A model generated the notes under the pieces. The model made no database searches, was not told the origin of the DNA, and was given only the letters and a program-made list of their open reading frames with translations. A stretch of DNA of 64,000 nt, from positions 85,280 to 149,279 of the forward strand of contig CANQRL010000002.1 in NCBI GenBank assembly GCA_947626275.1, given 5' to 3'. Position 1 is the first letter of the stretch; the number at the start of each line of letters is the position of its first letter. Of this stretch, positions 23,517 to 33,130 are shown piece after piece. This stretch comes from an uncultured Bacilli bacterium. GTDB taxonomy: Bacteria > Bacillota_I > Bacilli_A > RF39 > UBA660. The translations under genes and the position numbers were made by a program.

Positions 23517-25707
23517 AATCATCCCCAAAAAAGTCATCAAAGAACTCATCATCACTAACTTTCGAAGAAGATGGCTGAGGCTTTGGCACTTGCGAAGGAA
23601 TATCTCTTGTTGGCATTGGAGGAATTTTTGAATTAGGTATTTCCGGATTTGGTATTTCTGGGTTTGGTATTTCCGGATTTGGAATCGAAGTTTGAGAAGT
23701 TGCTTGAGCAGCTTTCTCCTGCTTCTCCTCTTCCTCTAATTCTGCTATTTTAGCATCTATTCTCTTCACTAAGTCCTCTACATTGATTCCTCCACCTGGA
23801 GGCTTCGTTGCTGGTACTGCTGGACTACTTCCAACATCTCTCGTTGGCAATGGTCTAGAAGAAAAAGGACTTTGTGGAGTACCCGCTCCAAATGGAACAG
23901 GAGGAACCTGGGAAATAGGTGCTCCCATAGGAGGAATTGGCGTAGGCATTTTTGCCCCTCCTGGTCCTCCTGAATTTCCTAAAAGATTATTAATTTTTTC
24001 TTCTCTCTTAGCGTCAACATATCCTTTCAAATCAAATATTTGAACAGGAATCTCCTCTCTTTGTGGATAAGAGGCCTTTGGAAAGTTGTGTCCCCAATCC
24101 ATCTGAAAGTTAGGCGTTAATTTGGTCTTAAATGGCATTGTTCTAATACGAAGAATAATCGTCTGCCATTGTTCCATTCTCTGTAAGTCACTAACGGTAA
24201 CAAGTGGGGTTGAAGAAGTCTTTTCTTTTTCTTTTGATTTTACTTCTCCACACATCTTACTAATTTCTTCCAACGCACTTAACTCTGTACTAATTAAGTA
24301 TACGATGTTACCACAGTTACCTTTAATGGTTTCTCCGTTTTCCTTTCCATATACTTCATATAATTGTGAGAAGTTCTGGATAATGAAGGTAAAACGAATA
24401 TTTCTTGAACGAGCTGCTGTTACCATGGTCGTAACATCTTTTAAAGGTGGCATATTCGCAAACTCATCCAAAATGAAGTTTGTTCTATGTGGTAATTTTC
24501 CTCCGTTTTCTTGAGCAACAGAAATAAGCGTTTCATAACATTGTTTCAAGAAAATAGTTACCAAGGTATGATACGTTGTTTTTTCATCTTGAATAACGAT
24601 AAATACTGCTGTCTTTTTATTACCGATATCTCTCATATCAAAGTCGTTATTCGCAAGCATCTCTGATAAATTCGTACGAGACGCAAACAACTGAACTCTT
24701 TGCTTAAAAACAGAAAGAATAGAACCCTTCGTTTCATTTGGTGCCATCAAGGTTGATGAAGCTTTAATATAAGCGGTACTGGCAGGATCTTTAAAGCTAA
24801 AATACTCTTTAATATAAGTAGTATTCGCTAGCTTTTCCTCTCCTACCGTCGTCATTAAGTTAATACTATTTAAATTGATTTGTGATTCATCGCCATCTTC
24901 AAAAAGGGCGAAAGATAAACCTGAAAAATAATCGGCAGAAGTATTTTCCCAGAATGGGTCTTGTCCTTTTGCTGATGGATCTTTTAAGATATTGGCTGCT
25001 AAGTCTTCCAATAACTCAATCGATTTATCAATTTTATGTTGTTTATATAAAGAATATGGCAAATACATTGGGTTCCAACTATTTCCTTGTTGAGGATCAC
25101 GGAAGTTCAATAAGACTATATTGTAACCTAAACTTTTTAAATAGTTAGAAGTTAACTCGAAAATTTCACCTTTAGGGTCGGTAATAATCATAGACTCATC
25201 ATGCTTAGCAAGTAAGTTTACCATTGGAAGTACGGTAGTCTGTGTTTTACCAGCACCAGTAGAACCGATAACTAGGTTATGATATCCACCATTATCTACC
25301 CACACCTTTTTAGGTGTCATGATAAGAGGAATACCAGCTGCATCTGTTTTTGGCGCCAATGGGTCTACTGCTACTACATCAAGTCCATTTTGAATTTCTT
25401 TGTCTTTGGCCCATCTAGAATAATTTTTTTCTTTCTTAGCACCAATTTGAATACCAATTCCCTCTTCACGTTCAATAAACCAAGATTGAACGCTTAAAAA
25501 CATGGCAATAATGGAAATGATGAAAAGCATCAAAGTAAATGGTAACCATCGCGTAATAGCAGGAATAATATTAAATCCCGCAAACTCATTTTCTGCAATA
25601 AATAGTCCAACATTAGAAACTGCTAAACAGAGTAAAAGAAAGACTACAGCAGAGAATATTGCAAATATAACGACGTCTTTTGTATCTGCTCGAAATTTTA
25701 GTTTCAA
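23515..25707 (-). CDS. virD4: VirD4/TraG-type type IV coupling ATPase
   Basis: 730 residues. Two N-terminal membrane helices (about 12-36 and 56-78), then the TraG/VirD4 ATPase: Walker A IGSTGAGKTQT (about 148-157), YNIVLLNFRDPQQGNSWNP, Walker B NFILDEFANMPPL, and RNIRFTFIIQNFSQL. Coupling proteins feed substrates into a T4SS. The C-terminal 150 residues are Pro-rich and acidic with three IPNPE repeats and an EFFDDFFGDD end, unlike usual TraG tails, and may recruit substrates. It starts at TTG 25705-25707 after AGGTGAT. Last gene of the T4SS operon. Confidence 0.93.
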   Translation of the reverse strand: MKLKFRADTKDVVIFAIFSAVVFLLLCLAVSNVGLFIAENEFAGFNIIPAITRWLPFTLMLFIISIIAMFLSVQSWFIEREEGIGIQIGAKKEKNYSRWAKDKEIQNGLDVVAVDPLAPKTDAAGIPLIMTPKKVWVDNGGYHNLVIGSTGAGKTQTTVLPMVNLLAKHDESMIITDPKGEIFELTSNYLKSLGYNIVLLNFRDPQQGNSWNPMYLPYSLYKQHKIDKSIELLEDLAANILKDPSAKGQDPFWENTSADYFSGLSFALFEDGDESQINLNSINLMTTVGEEKLANTTYIKEYFSFKDPASTAYIKASSTLMAPNETKGSILSVFKQRVQLFASRTNLSEMLANNDFDMRDIGNKKTAVFIVIQDEKTTYHTLVTIFLKQCYETLISVAQENGGKLPHRTNFILDEFANMPPLKDVTTMVTAARSRNIRFTFIIQNFSQLYEVYGKENGETIKGNCGNIVYLISTELSALEEISKMCGEVKSKEKEKTSSTPLVTVSDLQRMEQWQTIILRIRTMPFKTKLTPNFQMDWGHNFPKASYPQREEIPVQIFDLKGYVDAKREEKINNLLGNSGGPGGAKMPTPIPPMGAPISQVPPVPFGAGTPQSPFSSRPLPTRDVGSSPAVPATKPPGGGINVEDLVKRIDAKIAELEEEEKQEKAAQATSQTSIPNPEIPNPEIPNPEIPNSKIPPMPTRDIPSQVPKPQPSSSKVSDDEFFDDFFGDD
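23636..23680. repeat. Three 15-base tandem repeats in the virD4 tail
   Basis: GGTATTTCCGGATTT with one variant unit (two base changes), encoding IPNPE repeats. Copy number could vary between strains. Confidence 0.85.
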
Positions 25708-25722
25708 ATTATCACCTACTAT

Positions 25723-26418
25723 CTATTCATCCATTTTATTTCGTTGTTTGTTTTGATTAACTATGGTTAAAACAACATAAACACCAATTAAAACAACAAC
25801 AAGACCAATACCGGCATAAACATACCAATTAGACTCTTCTTCCTTCATAGCTTGATTAAAAGTTAATGTTAACGTTCTTTCTTCTGAATTTTCATCAAAA
25901 TTCCATGTATACGTATTACTATCCTTATCATAAGAGTCAGCGTTGTGGTTAGTAACTTCAAAAGGTACAACAATACTTATTTTTGCTGTTTGTACTTTAT
26001 ATCCTGTCTCTTGATCTTGCTCGTCTACTGAAAAAGAACCCGTAATACTAAGTGTCGTTTCATCTCCATTTTTTGTATAAGTAATTTCATTTCCAAATTG
26101 TTCTGATATTTTCGTATTTTTTACATATTCTTCCAAACTGTTATAGTTCTTTGTAAGAGTAGCCCCACCTTTATCAGAATCGTTAATATAACCTACTTGA
26201 TATTTATTAGCATTGATTACCTCTAAATTTGGCTCTAATATAAAACCGACAACTCTTTGAACAGAAGAATTTTCATATTGAAGAAAAAATTCAGCAGGCT
26301 CAGTGGCACTTAATGTTTCTGATACTGTCAAATCTTCATTAATTCGTAAAGTATAATTTGCTTCACATCCACAACATAACATTACAAAGAAAAGTAATAA
26401 AATAAAATTTTTCTTCAT
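25723..26418 (-). CDS. Lipoprotein with C-terminal membrane helix, LppM/DUF3153-like
   Basis: 231 residues. Lipobox at the end of the signal peptide (VMLCCGC, lipidated Cys about 18), a beta-rich ectodomain that opens with YTLRINEDLTVSETLSA, and a C-terminal helix (WYVYAGIGLVVVLIGVYVVLTIV) with a basic tail. This layout is that of LppM-like (DUF3153) proteins. The gene at 27825 is a paralogue in layout. Embedded between virD4 and the SpoIID-C39 gene, so probably an outer-face component of the machine (inference). Confidence 0.7.
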   Translation of the reverse strand: MKKNFILLLFFVMLCCGCEANYTLRINEDLTVSETLSATEPAEFFLQYENSSVQRVVGFILEPNLEVINANKYQVGYINDSDKGGATLTKNYNSLEEYVKNTKISEQFGNEITYTKNGDETTLSITGSFSVDEQDQETGYKVQTAKISIVVPFEVTNHNADSYDKDSNTYTWNFDENSEERTLTLTFNQAMKEEESNWYVYAGIGLVVVLIGVYVVLTIVNQNKQRNKMDE

Positions 26419-26430
26419 AGAACGAACCTC

Positions 26431-27816
26431 CTATTTTGTAACAATTAAAAAGCCTGAACTTTGAACTTCTTCTACAACTTTATTGAAACTGAACCATTTT
26501 TGTTGTGTTCGTTTTCTACTAGCAGGGTCTGCCACAGATACATAACCATCTGCGCGAGTTCCTGTAAGGACAATATAATGTCCTCCCGTAGTAAAGATAC
26601 CTGGTCCCATTAAAGCAACAACGAGTGAATTACCACTAGCTAAGGCACTTGTTACCTTAGAAAGGTTTCCATTTTTTTTCACAAATTCCGCTTTATAACC
26701 ATATTGCTCTGCTAGTGATTGTAGTGCCCAGTAATAACTACCACTAGATGTACAACCACCTAACTGACAAACTTGTTGCGTCGTTACAATTGGGCTAATA
26801 TCTCTCCCCGTAAAACTAGATAATACAATTGCCATAGAGCTAGGTCCACAACCATGACTAGCAATCGTTGCGTACCCTCCTTTTGATCTTTTATATTGTC
26901 CTACACCAACATTACTAGAATAGTAATAATTGCCATAATCGCCTTGATTCCAATAGCGAACTTGTCCAAATTCTGAATCGACAAATTCGATTGGTCCAAT
27001 ATAATCCCCATCACTTAAAGCTTCAATGGTTCCACCATAAAAGGTGTCCAAAATTTCTTTATAAGTCTTTCCATTGGCAGCCATCCAACCAGCAACAATT
27101 TGACTCATTCCCCAATGGTGATCTAAAGAAGGTGCTCCCGTAGTTGGTGCCCAATTATTGGCTGCTAAAACTTCTGATTTGGAAGGTCCTTCCCATGTCC
27201 AAGCACTATTGGGATCATCGGAAAATCTTTGAAAATTAATATGCCAATGACCATTCGTTTCATAGCAGTAAATACTATTTGGATAAGAAAGATACTGAGT
27301 AAGAGCCACCTTTCCATTTCTCATGACAACCATACCAGCCGTATCTCTTGCTGCATCAATGTATGGCTTATCAGAAGGATTATCTTCTTTTACTTCCGAA
27401 AATGCTTGATAGCTTTGTCCATTATCTACTGTACAATCCGCACTACTTTGCTTACTTGCAATAAGAAATGATCTTGCTGCAATTGCTTGGGCTTTTAATA
27501 GCTCTGGTTTATCAGACTCCGAACCAACTTCTTGCTTTACAACCCCTGCTATGTAATCCTCTAGAGTATACGTTCCCGAACCTCTTACGGTTACAATACT
27601 ACAAATGCCTCCATAGTTCAAGTTATATTGAGAGATATCCTCTCCTAATAGATATCGATACATCTCTCTTAATTGATAAATTTCTTTTCTTTTCAATTCT
27701 ACAGGAGTTTTATTTTTAGCATCCTGATATTCATAAGATTTTACACTTGCTATATGAAATAAACAAAGGCATAAAATAAGATTTACTAATAATATTTTTC
27801 GCATTCTTTTCTTCAT
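26431..27816 (-). CDS. SpoIID-type lytic domain fused to a C39-like cysteine peptidase
   Basis: 461 residues. Signal/anchor helix at the N-terminus (ILLVNLILCLCLFHIASV). Residues about 65-245 carry a SpoIID/LytB domain (TLEDYIAGVVKQEV...LLKAQAIAARSFLI), known in SpoIID as a peptidoglycan lytic transglycosylase. Residues about 290-461 are a papain-like C39 domain: SHGCGPSSMAIVLSS (catalytic Cys), GGHYIVLTG (His), SVADPAS (Asp). The start is ATG 27814-27816 after GAGGTGCGG; a GTG at 27828 is upstream of it. Role inferred: opening the wall for the secretion channel, with a peptidase acting on cross-bridges or on a substrate. Confidence 0.85.
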   Translation of the reverse strand: MKKRMRKILLVNLILCLCLFHIASVKSYEYQDAKNKTPVELKRKEIYQLREMYRYLLGEDISQYNLNYGGICSIVTVRGSGTYTLEDYIAGVVKQEVGSESDKPELLKAQAIAARSFLIASKQSSADCTVDNGQSYQAFSEVKEDNPSDKPYIDAARDTAGMVVMRNGKVALTQYLSYPNSIYCYETNGHWHINFQRFSDDPNSAWTWEGPSKSEVLAANNWAPTTGAPSLDHHWGMSQIVAGWMAANGKTYKEILDTFYGGTIEALSDGDYIGPIEFVDSEFGQVRYWNQGDYGNYYYSSNVGVGQYKRSKGGYATIASHGCGPSSMAIVLSSFTGRDISPIVTTQQVCQLGGCTSSGSYYWALQSLAEQYGYKAEFVKKNGNLSKVTSALASGNSLVVALMGPGIFTTGGHYIVLTGTRADGYVSVADPASRKRTQQKWFSFNKVVEEVQSSGFLIVTK

Positions 27817-27824
27817 ACCGCACC

Positions 27825-28505
27825 TCACACACGATTGATTTCTCTACGTCTAAAAATCTTAAAAATAGCAAATAAGACTACTATTCCTATTATTGCTCCT
27901 GCAATTCCTAAGAAAATCCATACTCCGTATCCCACTACTTTAGATTGAGTGGATACCTCTATTTGAATATCTACATTAGAAGCATTAGACTGATTTATCG
28001 CCCAAGTATACTCCGTATCTGATATTTCATAAGGAATATTAGCAGAGTTTACCTTGTTCTTCGTAACAATTTTAAACTCTGTGTCGCCACCAGATTCATC
28101 CAAACAGTAATATTTACCAGATAACTCAATAGATATCTTTTTTCTATCTACAACTATCTTTTTATTTTCAAAACATTCATTTAAATATCTAGATGATGGT
28201 AGTTCTCCTTCCTTATACTCATAAGTTAAAGTCATATCCGTTATGTTTCCATTTTCAACGAGTTTCTTTTGGTATGGAGTATCTCCATCCTCAATAGGAA
28301 ATATATCGTCTTCTTTCGCCCATCTGATAGCACTTTCACTATATATACTTGAACTAGGAGATTCATCAGAATCCTCTACTATTTTTGTATTATCAATAGG
28401 AATATTTATTTGTTCTGTAATTTTGGAACCATCGATCTCGAGTTGATAAGTTGCTGTACATCCACATAAAAATAATACCATAATCAACATAATATATTTT
28501 TTCAT
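27825..28505 (-). CDS. Lipoprotein with C-terminal membrane helix, LppM/DUF3153-like (second)
   Basis: 226 residues. Lipobox LFLCGC (lipidated Cys about 16), ectodomain opening TYQLEIDGSKITEQINI, then a C-terminal helix (GYGVWIFLGIAGAIIGIVVLFAIF) and RRREINRV tail. Same plan as the gene at 25723, with low sequence identity. Two such lipoproteins flank the SpoIID-C39 gene. No known name. Confidence 0.7.
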   Translation of the reverse strand: MKKYIMLIMVLFLCGCTATYQLEIDGSKITEQINIPIDNTKIVEDSDESPSSSIYSESAIRWAKEDDIFPIEDGDTPYQKKLVENGNITDMTLTYEYKEGELPSSRYLNECFENKKIVVDRKKISIELSGKYYCLDESGGDTEFKIVTKNKVNSANIPYEISDTEYTWAINQSNASNVDIQIEVSTQSKVVGYGVWIFLGIAGAIIGIVVLFAIFKIFRRREINRV

Positions 28506-28535
28506 AACTTACTCCTCTCTATCATGATAATACAA

Positions 28536-30458
28536 TTAATAAAATTTATAATAGTTATTAGGGTTTACATAACCTGCACTTCTACTAGGTTTAAATCCTA
28601 AGTGTAAATGGGCTCCATATGAATTTCCTGAATTCCCAGATAACATGATTACTTGTCCTTGTTCTACTCTGTCCCCTTCTTTAACTACAAAGGAAGAAGC
28701 ATGCATGTAAGTGCTACAAACTCCATTATCATGCTGAATCATAATGTAATTTCCAGCTCCACCATTACAACTAGATGACGTGGTTAATGGCGGACAACCA
28801 CCTTTTGCTGCAATCACGACTCCTGATGCTACAGCATAAACACTCGTACCAGCTGGAGCGTATAGGTCTACCCCACCATGAAAATCAGGTTTTCCATTTA
28901 AAATTCTGCTACCATAGCGAGAATTTATACGTAATGGCAATGGAAGAGGATATATATATTCTCCCTCTTCGGCAGAAGGTGTCAAATCGACATCTCCATC
29001 AATCATTCCTGGATCAGTAACACCAGCTCCGTTATCTGGTAAATATAACTTGTGCTCTAGAAATTCTAACAAAAACTCATCATATTTATCTAAGTCCAAA
29101 CTATAATTACTTGAAATATTATAAGTTTCTCCTACATCACATTTCAAATAATAAGGTTGTCCTGGTTGCAAATACATATCTTCTACATCAGTGTCTGTTT
29201 TCGTTTTCGTAATGACAACAGAAGTAGTACCATCTGCATTTCTAACTGTTTTAGAACATGTTTGAGTCGTCGTTTTTGTTACCATATTTTTTGCTAAAAT
29301 TTGTAAATCATATTGGTAGTTACTTGAAGATAAATACTCATAACCACTTATTTTCTTATAATCATAATCCCAGTCTAAGTTCATAAGGGTATCTAGATTT
29401 TCAACATCATCGTAATTGTACTCATTGAATAGCTTCTTAAACATATCTTTAGAATCTAAGTTTAATCCAATCGCGGTTGCCATTAATAATTCCCATTCAA
29501 TTTTTACACCATATTTTTGTTTATAACGATAGCTAATATCGTTTACTTTTACATAAAATTTTACTTCGTCTCTCTCTAGACATTCTTCGGGAGTTTCACA
29601 ATCAAATTGTTCATAAATATTTCCCAAATTTTCCCGTCTTGATAAAAATTCGTTATAAGTGAGATTTCCTGTTCCCATGCCTACAGCTAATTCTTCTGAG
29701 CCCATTCCCATCTCTTCTTTAAACTTTGTATACTCTCTTGCTTCTTGATTTCCGACAATGTTTCCAACAAAAATTTCAAAAGCATTTTTATCAGCTATAT
29801 ACGATACAACAAATGCCATAAAAAATATAACAAAGCAAAATGATGGCAATATTCCTAGGAAAATAATTAACTTTGCGACAAGAGGAAGACGTAAAGTGAT
29901 ACCACCACTTTCTTTTTCCTTCGCTTGTTCTTCCGCCTCTTTATCAGCTGCCGTTTTATCCATTTCACTTTTTCCGGCATTATCAGCAACATTTTTTAAA
30001 CCACTTAAAGTGCCCATAGCCGGATTCATCATGCCGAGCATCGACTTTTTTCCTAGTTTAGAACTAGCGATTTTATCGCTGATACCTTTAGGAACACCCA
30101 TAGATTGTAGACCAGCAGAAGCCACTTTGTTTTTTAATCCCTGTGCTCGATCTTGAGGGGCATGACTGCCTGCAGCATTAGTTGGAGCATTTTTATTTCC
30201 TATTCCCTCTCTAGGAGGCAATCCTCCATTGTTTCCAAGTCCTTCTTTAGACCCAATAGACTGTTGACCAGGAATACCATCTTTCTTTGGCAGACTAGCT
30301 GCTGCTGATTTTCCCTTATTTTGTTCAGGAAGTGGAGGTGGCGTATAAGAACGCTCTCTTGCTTTGGCAAGATTTTCTCCCTGACTTTCTATTTGTCTTT
30401 CCCTTAGAGAAGGAGATAACGATGAGTTTCTCCCACCGTTATTTTGATTGTTATTCAT
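28536..30458 (-). CDS. Membrane-anchored M23 peptidase of the secretion locus (VirB1-like role)
   Basis: 640 residues. A Gly/Pro/Lys-rich cytosolic N-terminus of about 190 residues, one membrane helix (about 195-222, KLIIFLGILPSFCFVIFFMAFVV), an outer helical domain (about 225-330) that may be lysozyme-like, a linker, and a C-terminal LytM/M23 domain: FHGGVDLYAPAG, YMHASSF and GAHLHLGF supply the zinc ligands. Such bifunctional hydrolases open the wall in Gram-positive T4SS. The start is ATG 30456-30458 after AGGTGAT. It follows the VirB4 ATPase gene closely. Confidence 0.85.
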   Translation of the reverse strand: MNNNQNNGGRNSSLSPSLRERQIESQGENLAKARERSYTPPPLPEQNKGKSAAASLPKKDGIPGQQSIGSKEGLGNNGGLPPREGIGNKNAPTNAAGSHAPQDRAQGLKNKVASAGLQSMGVPKGISDKIASSKLGKKSMLGMMNPAMGTLSGLKNVADNAGKSEMDKTAADKEAEEQAKEKESGGITLRLPLVAKLIIFLGILPSFCFVIFFMAFVVSYIADKNAFEIFVGNIVGNQEAREYTKFKEEMGMGSEELAVGMGTGNLTYNEFLSRRENLGNIYEQFDCETPEECLERDEVKFYVKVNDISYRYKQKYGVKIEWELLMATAIGLNLDSKDMFKKLFNEYNYDDVENLDTLMNLDWDYDYKKISGYEYLSSSNYQYDLQILAKNMVTKTTTQTCSKTVRNADGTTSVVITKTKTDTDVEDMYLQPGQPYYLKCDVGETYNISSNYSLDLDKYDEFLLEFLEHKLYLPDNGAGVTDPGMIDGDVDLTPSAEEGEYIYPLPLPLRINSRYGSRILNGKPDFHGGVDLYAPAGTSVYAVASGVVIAAKGGCPPLTTSSSCNGGAGNYIMIQHDNGVCSTYMHASSFVVKEGDRVEQGQVIMLSGNSGNSYGAHLHLGFKPSRSAGYVNPNNYYKFY

Positions 30459-30479
30459 AGTATCACCTACCAACTAATT

Positions 30480-32267
30480 TTATAGGCCTCCGCCTTTTCC
30501 AAATGATTCTAATTCCTCATCTGTTACAATTATATTAATTCTCATACGTCTAGATCCACAAACAAACAAAGCTTCTCCTTGACCATATCTCTTAATACTA
30601 TCAATTTCACTTTCATTCAAGTCAATAAGTCGCGCTAAATCTTCTGCCGCTTGTTTTTTCAATCCCATTGCTAGGTAATAAGAGGCATTATCAAAGATAG
30701 CCTTTCCTTGAACAAATACAGCAGGATCACAGAAGTCTGTTGGTTGTTGCGTAATGATAATCGTTCCTGTATTATACTTTCTTGCACGTCTTTGGATTTG
30801 CGCTAAAAAGTCAGCTCCCAAAGCATTTTGATTACTCAATAATACATGGGCCTCATCAACCATCAAAACTGTATTGTGAGAAGAATCAAGCGTTAAACTC
30901 CAAGCATATTTTAATACGTTAAAGAATAAAGCATTTCGAATATTTGTATCAGAGTTCATTAACTCTTTAATATTGAATACAATGAAATCACTGTTAGATT
31001 TAATAGTAGTATGTCCATCAAAGTAATATCTTAATTCTTTAATTAAAGGTCTAATCTTTAATTCTAGTCTCTCCAAAACATCTCTTTCTTGCGTTCTTTC
31101 AGGCATAGATAAAATTTTTCCTTTAATAGTCGCATATACATCTTTTAGAGTTGGATAATCATTGGAAGTTAGTTTTGTAAAATCCGTTTCAAAATTAATA
31201 TTGAAACGTCTATACGTCTCCTGAAGAATTTCACTAAACATATTTGTTACATCTTCTTCAGTCGTAGGGTCATAATACTTTAAGAAGGCCTTTACGGATT
31301 GTAAAGTTCTCGTTAAAGTAGTATATCCTAAGCCTTGTTTTACTTCTTCTTCATCAGCATCCATAACTACTTCGAGTGGGTTAATCATACCAAAGTCTCC
31401 ACCCTTACCTAAGCTGATAAAGTCTCCACCATAAAGCTTACACATATCCTCTAGCTCGCCCTCTGGGTCAATAACAACAACTTGATTGTTATTTCTTAAA
31501 TGAGAACGTACTAACAATTTAGCCGCTGTAGATTTACCACTACCAGAAGTACCTAGAATAATCATATTGGCATTATTTCTATTGTGTTCTTTCTTAATTT
31601 GATATAAGAATTGGTTAAATAGAATAACACCTCCAGAGAAATCAACTCCTAACAAAGTAGATAATCCTGGATCCTTAATACTATCGAAAATAAATGGATA
31701 CATTGCTGCAATTGTTGGAGCAGGAATTGGTGTTCCAATTCTATCTTCAATATCCTGTTTAGGATAAATTGCCAACATTGATTTTAAAACCTTATCCTGT
31801 TCAAAACGAAGAGGAATCGCTTTCATTTCCATTGCTTCAAGATAGTTTCTAATTTGTAATTTCTTGACAGTTAATTCATCTTCAGAATTTGCTGTAATCA
31901 TAATGTGCATTTGGAAATCAAAGATTTTCGCCTGACTAGCAGCAAGCTCAGAAACGAATTGTTCCAAAGAGTCATAGTCTTGTCTAATTCTTTCCTGAAT
32001 GGTTCGGTCATGCTCATCTTGATATCTCTGCTTTAAGTCAGCAATCTCTTTATTTAGCATCTTTTGGATAGAACTAAATGGAAGGGGTATGTTTTTGATA
32101 ACCAACTTAATTCCTGACATAGAAGTCAAAGAAGCTAGATAACCTGGATAAATATATTTTGGATATCCAATTACTGTTAGAATTGTTGCATGCTTATCAC
32201 TAATAACAAAAGAAGCAGGTTTAAACTCCAAGCCTTTAGGAGCAATTTGGCTTTTAATGTCCATCAT
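30480..32267 (-). CDS. virB4: VirB4-type ATPase, C-terminal motor part
   Basis: 595 residues. Walker A ILGTSGSGKSTAAK (about 237-250), VVVIDPEGELEDM, Walker B TVLMVDEAHVLL and NTGTIIITQQPTDF are VirB4/TraE hallmarks; LARLIDLNESEIDSI is the usual C-terminal motif. VirB4 powers T4SS assembly and transport. The usual N-terminal ~200-residue domain is encoded separately in the gene just upstream, which it overlaps by an ATGA (32264-32267). No frameshift is needed to explain this: both parts have intact starts and stops. Confidence 0.93.
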   Translation of the reverse strand: MMDIKSQIAPKGLEFKPASFVISDKHATILTVIGYPKYIYPGYLASLTSMSGIKLVIKNIPLPFSSIQKMLNKEIADLKQRYQDEHDRTIQERIRQDYDSLEQFVSELAASQAKIFDFQMHIMITANSEDELTVKKLQIRNYLEAMEMKAIPLRFEQDKVLKSMLAIYPKQDIEDRIGTPIPAPTIAAMYPFIFDSIKDPGLSTLLGVDFSGGVILFNQFLYQIKKEHNRNNANMIILGTSGSGKSTAAKLLVRSHLRNNNQVVVIDPEGELEDMCKLYGGDFISLGKGGDFGMINPLEVVMDADEEEVKQGLGYTTLTRTLQSVKAFLKYYDPTTEEDVTNMFSEILQETYRRFNINFETDFTKLTSNDYPTLKDVYATIKGKILSMPERTQERDVLERLELKIRPLIKELRYYFDGHTTIKSNSDFIVFNIKELMNSDTNIRNALFFNVLKYAWSLTLDSSHNTVLMVDEAHVLLSNQNALGADFLAQIQRRARKYNTGTIIITQQPTDFCDPAVFVQGKAIFDNASYYLAMGLKKQAAEDLARLIDLNESEIDSIKRYGQGEALFVCGSRRMRINIIVTDEELESFGKGGGL

Positions 32268-32815
32268 GATAACACCGTCCCAAACTCTGTCGTCATACCA
32301 CCATTTAAGAAGTTATCCAAAATCATTCTTAAATCGTCATTGGTTGTTTGAAATGCCGTTAAACCAGCATTAGCAAAGTTTCCAATTAAATTTCGAATTC
32401 GTTTATTAATTAATTCGGAATCTTTCTCTTTAAATAACAAGAAATACTCCGTATCAACAACGTTATTAGCTGCAAACATATTAGCTTTATTAATATCTTC
32501 GTTAATAATCTTTCTTCTTGCAGGATCCATTACTGTATTGTATAGAAGTTGTAATTGAGAAAGATATACGTTAATATCAACTGGTCTATCTGCTACAATG
32601 ATCCAAAATTCAAAATCAATAACGTTAAAAACAGTTTTCAAGTTGGTAATAATCGCATTTTGTGTAGATGGATCTAGGATGAAAATATTTCTAGGCATAA
32701 TTTTTACACCAGTTACTTTTTGACCATTATCAAGTAAAATAATTCCATTCGTAATACTTTTTACAGGAACATCCGCTTCTGTATATTTACTTTTACTCTT
32801 TGTCGTTTGAGCCAT
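32264..32815 (-). CDS. VirB4 N-terminal domain encoded as a separate protein
   Basis: About 183 residues. EADVPVKSITNGIILLDNGQKVTGVKIMPRNI... and later FLLFKEKDSELINKRIRNLIGNF...LTAFQTTNDDLRMILDNFLN match the N-terminal CagE/TrbE/VirB4 domain pattern. Its stop overlaps the start of the ATPase part (ATGA). The start is uncertain: ATG 32813-32815 with GGTG eight bases upstream, or TTG 32821 with AAGGA seven bases upstream; the longer frame reaches 32869. It lies after the PrgI-like gene, the usual place for virB4. Confidence 0.75.
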   Translation of the reverse strand: MAQTTKSKSKYTEADVPVKSITNGIILLDNGQKVTGVKIMPRNIFILDPSTQNAIITNLKTVFNVIDFEFWIIVADRPVDINVYLSQLQLLYNTVMDPARRKIINEDINKANMFAANNVVDTEYFLLFKEKDSELINKRIRNLIGNFANAGLTAFQTTNDDLRMILDNFLNGGMTTEFGTVLS

Positions 32816-33110
32816 TGCCAAAGCACCATCCTTTCCAAACAAAATGTTGTCTTGTTGTATAAAACTCAAAAGCTACTCTAATAAATGTCCTAACATTGTG
32901 ATAATTTGGAATTGGCATTACCAAGAATGCACAAAAACTACCAGGAGCAATTGCTATAAGTGCATATAGCAATTGGTCCACAGGAAGTATCATTAATAGT
33001 GTTAAGGAAATAACCAATCCCGTTATAAAAATTCCTAGGTCTAATTGTGTAAAAACCCCTAATATTAACATTGATTTTTTCGAGTTAGCAGGTATTAAAT
33101 ATTGTCCCAT
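32793..33110 (-). CDS. PrgI/VirB3-like small membrane protein
   Basis: 105 residues, two membrane helices (about 15-35 and 42-65), then the signature PIPNYHNVRTFIRVAFEFYTTRQHFVWKG of the PrgI family. PrgI is the VirB3 counterpart of Gram-positive T4SS and always precedes the VirB4 gene, as here. It overlaps the start of the VirB4 N-domain gene by about 20 bases. Confidence 0.9.
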   Translation of the reverse strand: MGQYLIPANSKKSMLILGVFTQLDLGIFITGLVISLTLLMILPVDQLLYALIAIAPGSFCAFLVMPIPNYHNVRTFIRVAFEFYTTRQHFVWKGWCFGNGSNDKE

Positions 33111-33130
33111 ATCGTATCACACCCCTTTTA

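Noticed and set aside
22012..23680. CRISPR array
   Set aside because: The short tandem repeats here and in the virD4 tail are directly abutting coding repeats without spacers, and no cas gene is present.
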